This document shows, piece after piece, positions 42,581 through 51,118 of a DNA stretch of 64,000 nt; position 1 is the stretch's first letter, and every line of letters starts with the position of its first letter. The notes below the pieces were generated by a model, which had not been told where the DNA came from, searched no databases, and worked only from the letters and a program-made list of their open reading frames with translations. This DNA is from Thauera sp. (GTDB taxonomy: Bacteria; Pseudomonadota; Gammaproteobacteria; Burkholderiales; Rhodocyclaceae), in the NCBI GenBank assembly GCA_017302295.1, contig JAFLDS010000004.1, positions 157,830 through 221,829 on the forward strand, written 5' to 3'. Position numbers and translations under genes: made by a program.

Positions 42581-45500
42581 ATGGCGGAAGCCGATCCCCG
42601 GCCGGGCGCCAAGCCATCCGGCTCGCAGCCGACCACGCTCGACGACAAGTACTCCCTCGTATCGGGTCGTGTCTATCTGACCGGTTACCAGGCCCTGGTG
42701 CGCCTGCTGCTCATCCAGAAGGCACGCGACGAGGCAGCCGGCCTCGCCACCGCCGGCTTCGTTTCCGGCTACCGTGGCTCGCCGCTCGGCGGTCTCGACC
42801 AGACCCTGTGGAAGGCTAAGGCGCATCTGCAACGCGCGAACATCGTGTTCCAGCCCGGCATCAACGAGGACATGGCGGCCACCGCAGTGTGGGGCAGCCA
42901 GCAGGTCAACCTGTCGCCCCACGCCCTGCACGACGGCGTGTTCGCGATGTGGTACGGCAAGGGCCCGGGCGTGGACCGCTGCGGCGACGTGTTCCGCCAT
43001 GCCAACGCCGCCGGCAGCTCGAAGCACGGCGGCGTGCTCGTCATCGCGGGCGACGATCATGCGGCGAAGTCGTCCACATTGCCGCATCAGACCGACCACT
43101 TCTTCAAGTCGATGATGATGCCGGTGCTGACACCGGCCGGCGTGCAGGAATACATCGATTTCGGCGTGCACGGCTACGCGCTGTCGCGCTATTCCGGGTG
43201 CTGGGTCGCGTTCAAGGCGCTGGCCGACACGGTGGAGACCTCGGCCTCGGTGGACGTCGACCCGCAGCGCGTGCAGGTGCGCATCCCCACCGACTTTGCG
43301 CTGCCCGCCGACGGACTCAACATCCGCTGGCCCGATCCGCCGCTGGTGCAGGAAAAGCGTCTGCTGCACTACAAGCTCTACGCGGCGCTCGCCTACTGCC
43401 GCGCGAACCGCCTCAACCGCATGATCATCGACCCTCCCGCGCCGCGGCTGGGGATCATCACCGCGGGCAAGAGCTACCTGGACGTACGCCAGGCCTTTGA
43501 CGATCTCGGCATCGACGAGGCGCTCGCCGCCGAGATCGGCATCCGCCTGTACAAGGTGGGCATGGTGTGGCCGCTCGAGGCGGACGGGGTGCGCGCCTTT
43601 GCCGACGGCCTCGAGGAGATCCTCGTGGTGGAGGAGAAACGTCAGCTCATCGAGTACCAGCTCAAGGAAGAGCTTTACAACTGGCGCGAGAACGTTCGCC
43701 CGCGGGTGATCGGCAAGTTCGACGAGAAGGGCGAATGGGCGCATGTGCTGCGCCCCGACGGCAGCATCGACCATGGCGACTGGCTGCTGCCCGCCGCCGG
43801 CGAACTGACGCCGGCGATGATCGCGCGCGCGATCGCCTCGCGCATCGACCGCTTCTTCACCTCCGAGCGCATCCGCGCGCGGCTGGCTTTTCTCGAGGCC
43901 AAGGAGCGCGCGCTCTCGCAGCGCAGCTTCGCCATCGACCGGGTGCCCACCTTCTGTTCGGGCTGCCCGCACAACACCTCGACCCACGTGCCCGAGGGCA
44001 GCCGGGCGCTGGCCGGCATCGGCTGCCACTACATGGTCACCTGGATGCCCGAGCGGCGCACCGGCACCTTCACCCAGATGGGTGGCGAGGGCGTGCCCTG
44101 GGTCGGCCAGGCGCCCTTCACCAGCGAAAAGCACATCTTCGCCAACCTTGGCGACGGCACCTACTTCCACTCCGGCCTGCTCGCCATCCGCCAAGCGGTG
44201 GCGGCGAAGGTGAATATCACCTACAAGATCCTGTACAACGACGCGGTGGCGATGACCGGCGGCCAGCCGGTGGATGGGTCGCTGTCCGTGCCGCAGATCG
44301 TGCGCCAGCTGCGTGCCGAAGGGGTCAACAACATCGTCGTCGTCACCGACGGCACCGCCCGCGCCTACGGTCCGGCCGACATCCCGCACGTGCCGCTGCG
44401 CCATCGCGATGAACTCGACGCCATACAGCGCGAGCTGCGCGAATCGGGCGGCGTCAGCGCGCTGATCTACGACCAGACCTGCGCGGCGGAGAAACGTCGC
44501 CGACGCAAGCGCGGCACCTATCCCGACCCCGCTCGCCGCGTATTCATCAACGAGGCGGTGTGCGAAGGCTGCGGCGACTGCGGAGTGAAGTCGAACTGCA
44601 TGTCCATTGTGCCGGTCGAGACCGAGTTCGGCCGCAAACGCCAGATCGACCAGTCGTCGTGCAATAAGGACTACGCCTGCCTCAACGGCTTCTGCCCCAG
44701 TTTCATCACCATCGAGGGTGGCCGCGTGCGCCGGGGCAAGACACTGGAGGCCGACGAGCGCGGCTTTGCCGGCCTGCCTGAGCCCGCACCTGCACCGACC
44801 GTGCGCCCCTTCGGAATCCTCGTCACCGGCGTGGGCGGCACCGGGGTGGTGACGATCGGCGCGCTGATCGGCATGGCGGCGCACCTCGACGGCAAGGGCG
44901 TGACCGTGCTCGACATGACCGGGCTGGCGCAGAAAGGCGGCTCGGTGTACAGCCATGTGCGCATTGCCGACCGGCCTGAGGACTTGCATGCGGTGCGCAT
45001 CGCGGCCGGCGAGGCCGACGCAGTGATCGGCGGCGATGCCGTCGTCACCGCGAGCGTCGATGCCCTGGCCAAGATGTCGGCAGGCCGCAGCCGTGCGATC
45101 GTCAATGTCGCCGAAACACCGACCTCGGCCTTCGCGCGCGACCCCGACTGGCAGTTCCCGCTTGAGCGCATGCAGGCGGCGATCGCGGACGCCTGTGGCG
45201 GCCACGCGCGCTGCGTCGATGCGCAGGCGCTGGCCACGGCGCTGATGGGCGATGCGATCGCGACCAATCTGTTCCTGCTCGGCTTCGCCTGGCAACAGGG
45301 CATGGTGCCCGTCTCCGAGGCGGCGCTGATGCAGGCGATCGAGCTCAACGCCACCGCCGTCGACATGAACCGACGTGCCTTCCTGTGGGGCCGGCGCGCC
45401 GCGCACGACCTCGATGCCGTGCAGCGGCTCGCCCTGCCCTCGCCCCCGCTGACGGCGCAGCCGACCGTTGATGAGCTCATCGCCCGTCGCATCGCGGTGC

Positions 45501-46135
45501 TGACCGACTATCAGGACGCCGCCTACGCCGAGCGCTACCGCCGCCTGGTCGAACACGTTCGCGCCACCGAGGCTGACAAGGTCGGGCACGACAGCCTGCG
45601 TCTGACGAAGGCGGTGGCCTACAACTACTTCAAGCTGCTCGCCTACAAGGACGAGTACGAGGTCGCCCGGCTCCATGCCGACCCGGCGTTTTGGGCGCAG
45701 GTGGATGCGCGCTTCGAAGGAGACTTCGAGGTGCGCTTCCACCTCGCGGCGCCCCTCCTCGCACGCCCCGATCCCCGCACCGGGCAGATCGCCAAGCGCA
45801 GTTACGGCCCGGGCATGCTGCGGGTGTTCCGCCTGCTGGCGCGGCTCAGGACCTTGCGTGGCTCGCGCTGGGACCTCTTCGGCTATACCGCCGAGCGACG
45901 CGCCGAGCGCGCGCTCATCACGCAGTACGAAGGCGACATCGCCGAGCTGCTGCAAACGCTGTCGGGGCCCCGCCTCGACCGGGCACTCGAGATCGCCGGG
46001 CTGCCCGAGCAGATCCGCGGCTTCGGCCACGTAAAGGCACACGCGATGGAAGCCGCCGCCGCCCGGCGGCAGAAGCTGCTGGCGGCATGGCGCGACGAGC
46101 TTGCGCGCCCCGCCGCCGCGCGCAGCGCAGCCTGA
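42581..46135 (+). CDS. indolepyruvate ferredoxin oxidoreductase, single-chain
   Basis: A 1184-residue enzyme of the 2-oxoacid:ferredoxin oxidoreductase superfamily, fusing the alpha (IorA-like) and gamma (IorB-like) parts. In order: an N-terminal pyrimidine-binding region with GYRGSPLGGLDQ; a TPP-binding region near residues 455-560 (CSGCPHNTS; GIGCHYM; GDGTYFHSG); an Fe-S segment near 660 (CEGCGDCG, then more cysteines); and a gamma-type domain beginning GVGGTGVVT near 750. It decarboxylates arylpyruvates to aryl-acetyl-CoA. In aromatic degraders this fits phenylalanine/tryptophan catabolism; the exact substrate is inferred. GGAAGGAGA sets the start. Confidence 0.88.
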   Translation: MAEADPRPGAKPSGSQPTTLDDKYSLVSGRVYLTGYQALVRLLLIQKARDEAAGLATAGFVSGYRGSPLGGLDQTLWKAKAHLQRANIVFQPGINEDMAATAVWGSQQVNLSPHALHDGVFAMWYGKGPGVDRCGDVFRHANAAGSSKHGGVLVIAGDDHAAKSSTLPHQTDHFFKSMMMPVLTPAGVQEYIDFGVHGYALSRYSGCWVAFKALADTVETSASVDVDPQRVQVRIPTDFALPADGLNIRWPDPPLVQEKRLLHYKLYAALAYCRANRLNRMIIDPPAPRLGIITAGKSYLDVRQAFDDLGIDEALAAEIGIRLYKVGMVWPLEADGVRAFADGLEEILVVEEKRQLIEYQLKEELYNWRENVRPRVIGKFDEKGEWAHVLRPDGSIDHGDWLLPAAGELTPAMIARAIASRIDRFFTSERIRARLAFLEAKERALSQRSFAIDRVPTFCSGCPHNTSTHVPEGSRALAGIGCHYMVTWMPERRTGTFTQMGGEGVPWVGQAPFTSEKHIFANLGDGTYFHSGLLAIRQAVAAKVNITYKILYNDAVAMTGGQPVDGSLSVPQIVRQLRAEGVNNIVVVTDGTARAYGPADIPHVPLRHRDELDAIQRELRESGGVSALIYDQTCAAEKRRRRKRGTYPDPARRVFINEAVCEGCGDCGVKSNCMSIVPVETEFGRKRQIDQSSCNKDYACLNGFCPSFITIEGGRVRRGKTLEADERGFAGLPEPAPAPTVRPFGILVTGVGGTGVVTIGALIGMAAHLDGKGVTVLDMTGLAQKGGSVYSHVRIADRPEDLHAVRIAAGEADAVIGGDAVVTASVDALAKMSAGRSRAIVNVAETPTSAFARDPDWQFPLERMQAAIADACGGHARCVDAQALATALMGDAIATNLFLLGFAWQQGMVPVSEAALMQAIELNATAVDMNRRAFLWGRRAAHDLDAVQRLALPSPPLTAQPTVDELIARRIAVLTDYQDAAYAERYRRLVEHVRATEADKVGHDSLRLTKAVAYNYFKLLAYKDEYEVARLHADPAFWAQVDARFEGDFEVRFHLAAPLLARPDPRTGQIAKRSYGPGMLRVFRLLARLRTLRGSRWDLFGYTAERRAERALITQYEGDIAELLQTLSGPRLDRALEIAGLPEQIRGFGHVKAHAMEAAAARRQKLLAAWRDELARPAAARSAA

Positions 46136-46235
46136 GGAGCGGCTGTGTTGCGCGGGCTGGGCCGGCAGTGCGGACGGACTCAGGCGGCGGTATCATCGTC
46201 CGCCCCAATGCCGCTCTCAGCTGCCAGCCCTCCCC

Positions 46236-47018
46236 ATGCCTCCCGCCCTCAAAGCCCTGCTCGCACAGATCGCCGGCTGGCTGCTGGCCCTTGCCGCGGC
46301 ACGGACCGGCCTGCTCCCCGCCGGACTCTGGCCCCTCGTTGCAAGCCAGGCCCTGGGTGCCGCGATCGCCGCAGCCGTCCTGCGCAGCGCGCGCTGGTGG
46401 ATCCCGATCCATCTGGCCTTCACCCCGCTCGCGGTGAGCGCGCGAGGCCTCGATCTCGCGCCGGGCTGGTATCTCGGCGCCTTCCTCGGCCTGTTGCTGA
46501 TCTACTGGTCCAGCTTCCGCACCCAGGTTCCGCTTTATCTGAGCAACCGACGCACCGCCGAGGCGATCGCCCGTCTCCTGCCGCAGCGGCCGGTGCGGTT
46601 CCTCGACATCGGCGCCGGCACCGGCTCACTGCTGCGCCACCTCGCGCGCCAACGCCCGGACTGCAGTTTCTGCGGGGTCGAACTCGCGCCCGGCCCCTGG
46701 CTGGTGGGGAAAATCCTGCTCGGCGGCCTGCCACAAGTCGCATGGCAGCGTACCGACCTGTTTTCCCTCCGCTGGAGCGACTACGATTTCGTATACGCCT
46801 TCCTGTCGCCGGTCCCGATGGCCGCCGTATGGCAGAAAGCGCAGGCCGAGATGCGGCCGGGGAGCCTGCTGGTCAGCAACAGCTTCCCGGTGCCGGACCA
46901 TGAGGCGCAACGGCTCGTGGATGTCGACGACCGGCGGACGACGCGCCTGTTCGTGTACCGCATCGCGCAGCGAGACGTGGAAATTGATGGCTCGAATCGC
47001 CTCTATTCAAACTCTTGA
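46236..47018 (+). CDS. membrane-anchored class I SAM methyltransferase-like protein
   Basis: A 260-residue protein. Residues 1-90 contain about three hydrophobic segments. The rest is a Rossmann methyltransferase with motif I LDIGAGTGSLL, a following acidic CGVELAP, and YAFLSPVPM at the motif IV position. The substrate is unknown; the membrane anchor suggests a lipid or envelope target. It lies about 100 bases after the indolepyruvate oxidoreductase and just before the ParA-like gene. No strong ribosome binding site is seen. Confidence 0.7.
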   Translation: MPPALKALLAQIAGWLLALAAARTGLLPAGLWPLVASQALGAAIAAAVLRSARWWIPIHLAFTPLAVSARGLDLAPGWYLGAFLGLLLIYWSSFRTQVPLYLSNRRTAEAIARLLPQRPVRFLDIGAGTGSLLRHLARQRPDCSFCGVELAPGPWLVGKILLGGLPQVAWQRTDLFSLRWSDYDFVYAFLSPVPMAAVWQKAQAEMRPGSLLVSNSFPVPDHEAQRLVDVDDRRTTRLFVYRIAQRDVEIDGSNRLYSNS

Positions 47019-47083
47019 ATCCGGCGAGGCTGCCGATAATGGTTTCATGCGGCACAGGCGCCGCGTGCTGAGGATTGAGGTAC

Positions 47084-47791
47084 ATGGCTGAGATCATTTG
47101 CGTGATCGGCAACAAGGGGGGCACCGGCAAGACGACGATGTCGCACATGCTGTGCCAGGGGCTGGGCCTGCTTGGACAGCGATCCGCCTGCGTGCTGACC
47201 GATACGTCCCGCGAGCCGCTGCAGCCGACCGGACGGCGCTACATCACCGCGGACGCACGCACACGCGACGCGCTGACCAAGGTGGTGGACAAGCTGCGAA
47301 CGCTCGACGACTGGATCGGCATCATCGACGGCGGCGGCAACCGCACCGAGATGGACCGCAAGCTCTATGCGCTCTCCGACATCGTGCTGCTGCCGTTTCG
47401 CGACTCGCACGAGGACCTCCGCACCGTGGTGCGCGATCTCGAGATGTTTCCGCGCGCCTACGCGGTGCCCTCGCAGTGGCCGTCCAACGCTTGGCAACGA
47501 GACGCCGCCGATCGCAGCGTCGCGCAGATCATGGGAGCCTACCGCCACCGCATCCTGAAGCCGGTTTCAGCCCTCTCCTCATCCAAGCTGTTGCTGCAGA
47601 AGCAGGTTCCGGATCAGCTGCCGACGGCGCTCGCCAACGCCTGCCGCGCGCTTGCTCGCCAGGTGCTCGACGTGCTCGAGGTCGATTTCGCCGAACCGGC
47701 GATCGAGGAAGACGACATCGGGGTCGTCGAGCGTCTGTCGCCGGCGGAAATGCCGATGCGGCTGGCGCCCAACGCACGTCGTCCGCATTGA
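47084..47791 (+). CDS. solitary ParA/MinD-like ATPase
   Basis: A 235-residue P-loop protein with the deviant Walker A NKGGTGKTT (residues 10-18, signature Lys11 and Lys16). The usual DxDPQ after strand 2 is TDTSREPLQ, and the usual DTPP switch II is IDGGGNRTEMD (Asp82). No ParB or MinC/E partner is near, so it is not a standard partition module. Chromosomal relatives often position protein complexes or arise from plasmids. GAGG precedes the ATG. It is convergent with the response regulator gene. Confidence 0.7.
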   Translation: MAEIICVIGNKGGTGKTTMSHMLCQGLGLLGQRSACVLTDTSREPLQPTGRRYITADARTRDALTKVVDKLRTLDDWIGIIDGGGNRTEMDRKLYALSDIVLLPFRDSHEDLRTVVRDLEMFPRAYAVPSQWPSNAWQRDAADRSVAQIMGAYRHRILKPVSALSSSKLLLQKQVPDQLPTALANACRALARQVLDVLEVDFAEPAIEEDDIGVVERLSPAEMPMRLAPNARRPH

Positions 47792-47801
47792 CGCCAGGGC
47801 G

Positions 47802-48428
47802 CTAAAGACGCGCACGGCTGCGCGAGATCACCACGAGCGCCTGGGCCCGGCTCGAGACGCCGAGCGCGCGGAAGATGGCCGACATGTGCACCTTGACCGT
47901 GGCCTCGGACAGGCCGAGGACGTCGGCAATCTCGCGATTGGTTCTGCCCTGGGCGAGAAATTCCACGACGCGGGTCTGCGCGGGAGTGAGACCATACTGC
48001 TCGCTCACGCCTCCGCGGCGCGCCGGCGCCGGCGCGTCGGGTGTATGAACTCCGCCGTCGAGGACGACGCGCACCGCGCGCAACAGCTCCTCGCCCGACC
48101 TCGTCTTCGACACGAAACCGGAGGCACCGCCCTTGATCGCACGACGTACCGACGCGTCGTCGTCCATGGCCGAGACGACGATGGCTGGCACATCGGGGAA
48201 GCGCTTGGCCATCACGCCGAGCAGCGCGAACCCATTCATGTCGGGCAGCATCAGGTCAACGATGGCGAGATCGAAGCCGCCCTCTTCCAGCCGCCGCAAC
48301 GCGGTTTCGGCATCGCTTGCCTCGACGCATGCGATCGTCGCGTCAAGCCGCGACAGCGTCTGTGCCATTGCCTCGCGGACCAGCGCATGATCCTCGACGA
48401 CCAGCATTCTCAACTGCTCGGAATCCAA
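47802..48428 (-). CDS. LuxR/NarL-type response regulator
   Basis: A 208-residue two-domain regulator. The receiver has Glu12-Asp13, phospho-acceptor Asp58 (IVDLMLP) and a Lys in FVSKTRSG. The C-terminal HTH is LTPAQTRVVEFLAQGRTNREIA... ATVKVHMS. The reported start is TTG, with GGGGGG upstream; an ATG seven codons later (48407, MLVVEDHAL) is an equal candidate. It is divergent from the hybrid sensor kinase, with which it likely forms a phosphorelay. Confidence 0.88.
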   Translation of the reverse strand: MDSEQLRMLVVEDHALVREAMAQTLSRLDATIACVEASDAETALRRLEEGGFDLAIVDLMLPDMNGFALLGVMAKRFPDVPAIVVSAMDDDASVRRAIKGGASGFVSKTRSGEELLRAVRVVLDGGVHTPDAPAPARRGGVSEQYGLTPAQTRVVEFLAQGRTNREIADVLGLSEATVKVHMSAIFRALGVSSRAQALVVISRSRARL

Positions 48429-48606
48429 GCCGCCCCCCTAGCATCGGTCACGATGCATGAAGCATAGCATGCGCGATCGTGCCACCCCATTTCCAGGCGC
48501 TCAACAGCTACACTGTCCAGCTGCTTCCGCCGCCTTCAATTCCTGAGCGATCGCCAGTGCCCGCATTTCCTGCCTCCCGTCGGTACCGTCGCAGGCATTG
48601 CACGCC
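48429..48606. promoter_or_regulatory. divergent promoter region of the kinase/regulator pair
   Basis: 178 bases between the two starts. It contains GATGCATGAA at 48452-48461 followed by GCATAGCATGC. The same ten bases recur upstream of the PhaM-like gene. No clear sigma70 hexamer pair was found on either strand. Confidence 0.4.
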
Positions 48607-50532
48607 ATGATTGCGCATTGGGGCATTCGCGCCCGTGTGATGCTGGCCGCCGTTCTACCGATGCTGGCGCTCGCGGCAATCCTGACCGCGCTGTACACCT
48701 CGCTGCGGATCACCGACATCGAGGAAACGCTCACTGACCGCGGTCGCGCCCTCGCTCGCCAGCTTGCGGCGGCCAGCGACTATGCGGTGTTCTCCGGCGA
48801 CCGTGAGGCCCTGCAACAACTCGCCGCCACCGTACTCAACGAGGACGATGTGGTCGGCGTCAGCATCGTCGATCGCGATGGCGACGCCCTGCTCCTGAGC
48901 GGGATGCCAAGCCAGCACTTCCCGCCGCTGACCACATCCAAGGCCACCACGCCGATGATCTTGAGCGAGGCGCGTGCGCTGCGCATTGTCGAGCCTATCC
49001 TCGCCAGCAGGGTCAGGATCGACGACGGCTACGGCGCCGTTGCGCGCACGGGGACGCCGATCGATGTCGGACCACTGGGCGCGGTCGCGGTAGACCTGTC
49101 GCTCGATCGCCTGCAGCGGCGAAGAGGCGAACTGTTGCTGTCCGGCGTGGCCTCGGTGCTCGTCGTGTTGCTCGGCAGCATCGTTCTCGCGGCCTACATG
49201 AGTCGCGGCGTCAGCCGGCAGATTCGCAAGGTCGCCGACACCGCGCTGCGCCTCGGGCAGGGCCGCCTGCACGAGCGCGTCCCGCTCATGGGCGGAGGAA
49301 GCCTGCGACGACTCGCCGAGGGCATCAATGAAATGGCCGAGCGGCTATCTGATGCGCATGCAAGCATGACGCGCAAGGTCGATGAGGCCACCGTCGAACT
49401 GCGCGCGAGCAAAGAGGAAGCCGAACGGGCCAACGTCGCCAAATCCCGCTTTCTCGCGGCGGCCAGCCATGACCTGCGCCAGCCGATGCATGCGCTTGGC
49501 CTGTTCATCTGGGAACTCAGGCAACAACCGCTGGATCCCCGCTTACACCAGCTCGTCAAACACATCGCCGCGTCCGCCGAGGCGATGGAGAACCTGCTCG
49601 ACAGCCTGCTCGACATCTCGCGTCTCGATGCCGGCGTGCTGAACCCGGTGAAGCGGCCGTTCGCCGCCCACCCGCTGCTGGAACGCATCGCTGCAAGCCA
49701 CCGCCCGTCCGCGGAGGATCGGGGCCTGCGCCTCATCCTGCGACCGAGTCCGTGGTGGGTCCTGAGCGATCCGGTGCTGTTCGAGCGCATCGCGACGAAC
49801 CTGGTCAGCAACGCGATCCGCTACACGCCGTCGGGCTGCATCCTGATTGCCTGCCGGCGCCGCGGCTCCCACCTGCGCATCGAGGTGCGTGACAGCGGTG
49901 TGGGCATTGCGCCCGACGCCCACGACATCATCTTTCAGGAGTTCATCCAGCTCGACAATGCCGAGCGCGCGCTTGACCGAGGCCTTGGCCTGGGCCTGCC
50001 GATCGTCCGCCGGCTCGCTGAACTGCTCGAACATCCACTGTCCCTGCGCTCCGCGCCGGGACGAGGCTCGGTGTTCGCGATCGAACTGCCCCTTGCGCCG
50101 GAGGGTCCCGAGACAGTCCCCTCCGGCGACGAACGTCTTCCCGGCGACCTCAAAGGCGTGCGCATCGCCCTCGTCGATGACGACCCCCTTGCCCTGAATG
50201 GCATGCAAAGCCTGCTGGAATCCTGGGGTTGCGACGTCTTCGCAACGGAGAGCCATACCGAGATCCTCGCCCACCTGGGAGGCGGACAATGGAAACCCGC
50301 ACTGGTCATCAGTGATTTCCGCCTGCGTGGTCCGCTGACCGGTATCGAGCTGATCCACTTGTTGCACGAGCCGATCTACCTGCCTGGCCTGCCCGCCATC
50401 CTGATGAGCGGCGACACCGGCGCCGAGACGATCGCCAGCGCCCAGCAAGCCAACATTCCGCTGCTGCACAAACCCGTCCGGCCAGCCCGCCTGCGGGCCT
50501 TGCTGAACCGGATGCTGAACGCGAGCACATGA
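48607..50532 (+). CDS. hybrid sensor histidine kinase
   Basis: A 641-residue membrane kinase. TM1 is near residues 10-30, an extracytoplasmic sensor region at about 35-180, and TM2 near 180-200, followed by HAMP, a coiled linker and the H-box ASHDLRQPMHALGLF (His288). The ATPase domain has NLVSNAIRYTP, DSGVGI and GLGLGLPI. A C-terminal receiver holds Asp570 (VISDFRL). It probably signals to the divergent LuxR-type regulator. The start could also be a TTG three codons earlier. Confidence 0.9.
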   Translation: MIAHWGIRARVMLAAVLPMLALAAILTALYTSLRITDIEETLTDRGRALARQLAAASDYAVFSGDREALQQLAATVLNEDDVVGVSIVDRDGDALLLSGMPSQHFPPLTTSKATTPMILSEARALRIVEPILASRVRIDDGYGAVARTGTPIDVGPLGAVAVDLSLDRLQRRRGELLLSGVASVLVVLLGSIVLAAYMSRGVSRQIRKVADTALRLGQGRLHERVPLMGGGSLRRLAEGINEMAERLSDAHASMTRKVDEATVELRASKEEAERANVAKSRFLAAASHDLRQPMHALGLFIWELRQQPLDPRLHQLVKHIAASAEAMENLLDSLLDISRLDAGVLNPVKRPFAAHPLLERIAASHRPSAEDRGLRLILRPSPWWVLSDPVLFERIATNLVSNAIRYTPSGCILIACRRRGSHLRIEVRDSGVGIAPDAHDIIFQEFIQLDNAERALDRGLGLGLPIVRRLAELLEHPLSLRSAPGRGSVFAIELPLAPEGPETVPSGDERLPGDLKGVRIALVDDDPLALNGMQSLLESWGCDVFATESHTEILAHLGGGQWKPALVISDFRLRGPLTGIELIHLLHEPIYLPGLPAILMSGDTGAETIASAQQANIPLLHKPVRPARLRALLNRMLNAST

Positions 50533-50567
50533 GCTGCCGCGCTCCCCAGGCCGATTTCTGCCCTGCA

Positions 50568-50606
50568 GCATGCATCATGCGACACGCGTCGGTTATGATG
50601 CATGAA
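50568..50606 (+). promoter_or_regulatory. putative operator upstream of the PhaM-like gene
   Basis: GATGCATGAA on the plus strand (50597-50606) faces GATGCATGC on the minus strand (50576-50568). The exact ten-base motif also occurs in the kinase/regulator intergenic region, so the LuxR-type regulator may bind both. Function is inferred. Confidence 0.4.
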
Positions 50607-50629
50607 CATCATCAGCCGGGAGCAACGCA

Positions 50630-51055
50630 ATGTCTCAGGACCAGACCGCTCAGGATCCTCTCGAATTCGTTCGCGGGATGTGGAGCAACATGGGCTTTTC
50701 GCTGCCCGGCATGGTGACACCGACACTTGACGTCGACGAGCTCGACAAGCGCATTGCCGACCTGAAGGCGGTCGAGGGCTGGCTGAAGATGAATCTGAAC
50801 ATGATGCAGATGACGACGCAGAGCCTCGAGATGCAGCGCGCCGCGGTCGCCGCGGTCAGGGCGATGAGCGAGCATACGAAGGACGGCGACCGGCAAGAGG
50901 CCGCGGCAAACCCCTTCGCGGCCGCAGCAGCGATGTGGCCATGGAATTTCATGAGCGCGCAGCAGGCGCCGGCGTCGTCGACGGCCGAGACCGATTCCGA
51001 GACCAAGTCGGGCACGCGCGCGGCCAGCCGGCGCAAGACCTCGCCCGACAAGTAA
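50630..51055 (+). CDS. PhaM-like polyhydroxyalkanoate granule-associated protein
   Basis: A 141-residue protein resembling PhaM. It has an N-terminal FVRGMWSNMGFSLPGM, then an amphipathic helical region (DELDKRIADLKAVEGWLKMN), an Ala-rich stretch, and a basic C-terminus ending RAASRRKTSPDK. In Ralstonia PhaM activates PHA synthase and tethers granules to the nucleoid through its basic tail. No pha genes are in this window. GGGAG precedes the ATG. Confidence 0.7.
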   Translation: MSQDQTAQDPLEFVRGMWSNMGFSLPGMVTPTLDVDELDKRIADLKAVEGWLKMNLNMMQMTTQSLEMQRAAVAAVRAMSEHTKDGDRQEAAANPFAAAAAMWPWNFMSAQQAPASSTAETDSETKSGTRAASRRKTSPDK

Positions 51056-51096
51056 GACCCCGCAACCACGCGGCGTCGACAAAAGCCGGACCGCGT

Positions 51097-51112
51097 CTCG
51101 ATCCGGATCGAG
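51097..51112. repeat. 16-base perfect palindrome between convergent genes
   Basis: CTCGATCCGGATCGAG, self-complementary, in the 63-base gap between the PhaM-like gene and the CoA-transferase gene. No T-run is adjacent; it may contribute to termination or be incidental. Confidence 0.4.
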
Positions 51113-51118
51113 CTTGCT

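Noticed and set aside
41798-46042. A minus-strand open frame of about 1,400 codons opposite the indolepyruvate oxidoreductase gene
   Set aside because: It is a mirror of a GC-rich gene with G/C third positions, which removes stop codons on the opposite strand. The plus strand encodes a recognisable enzyme with a good ribosome binding site; the minus frame shows no domain except low-complexity charged and Ala/Gly-rich sequence.
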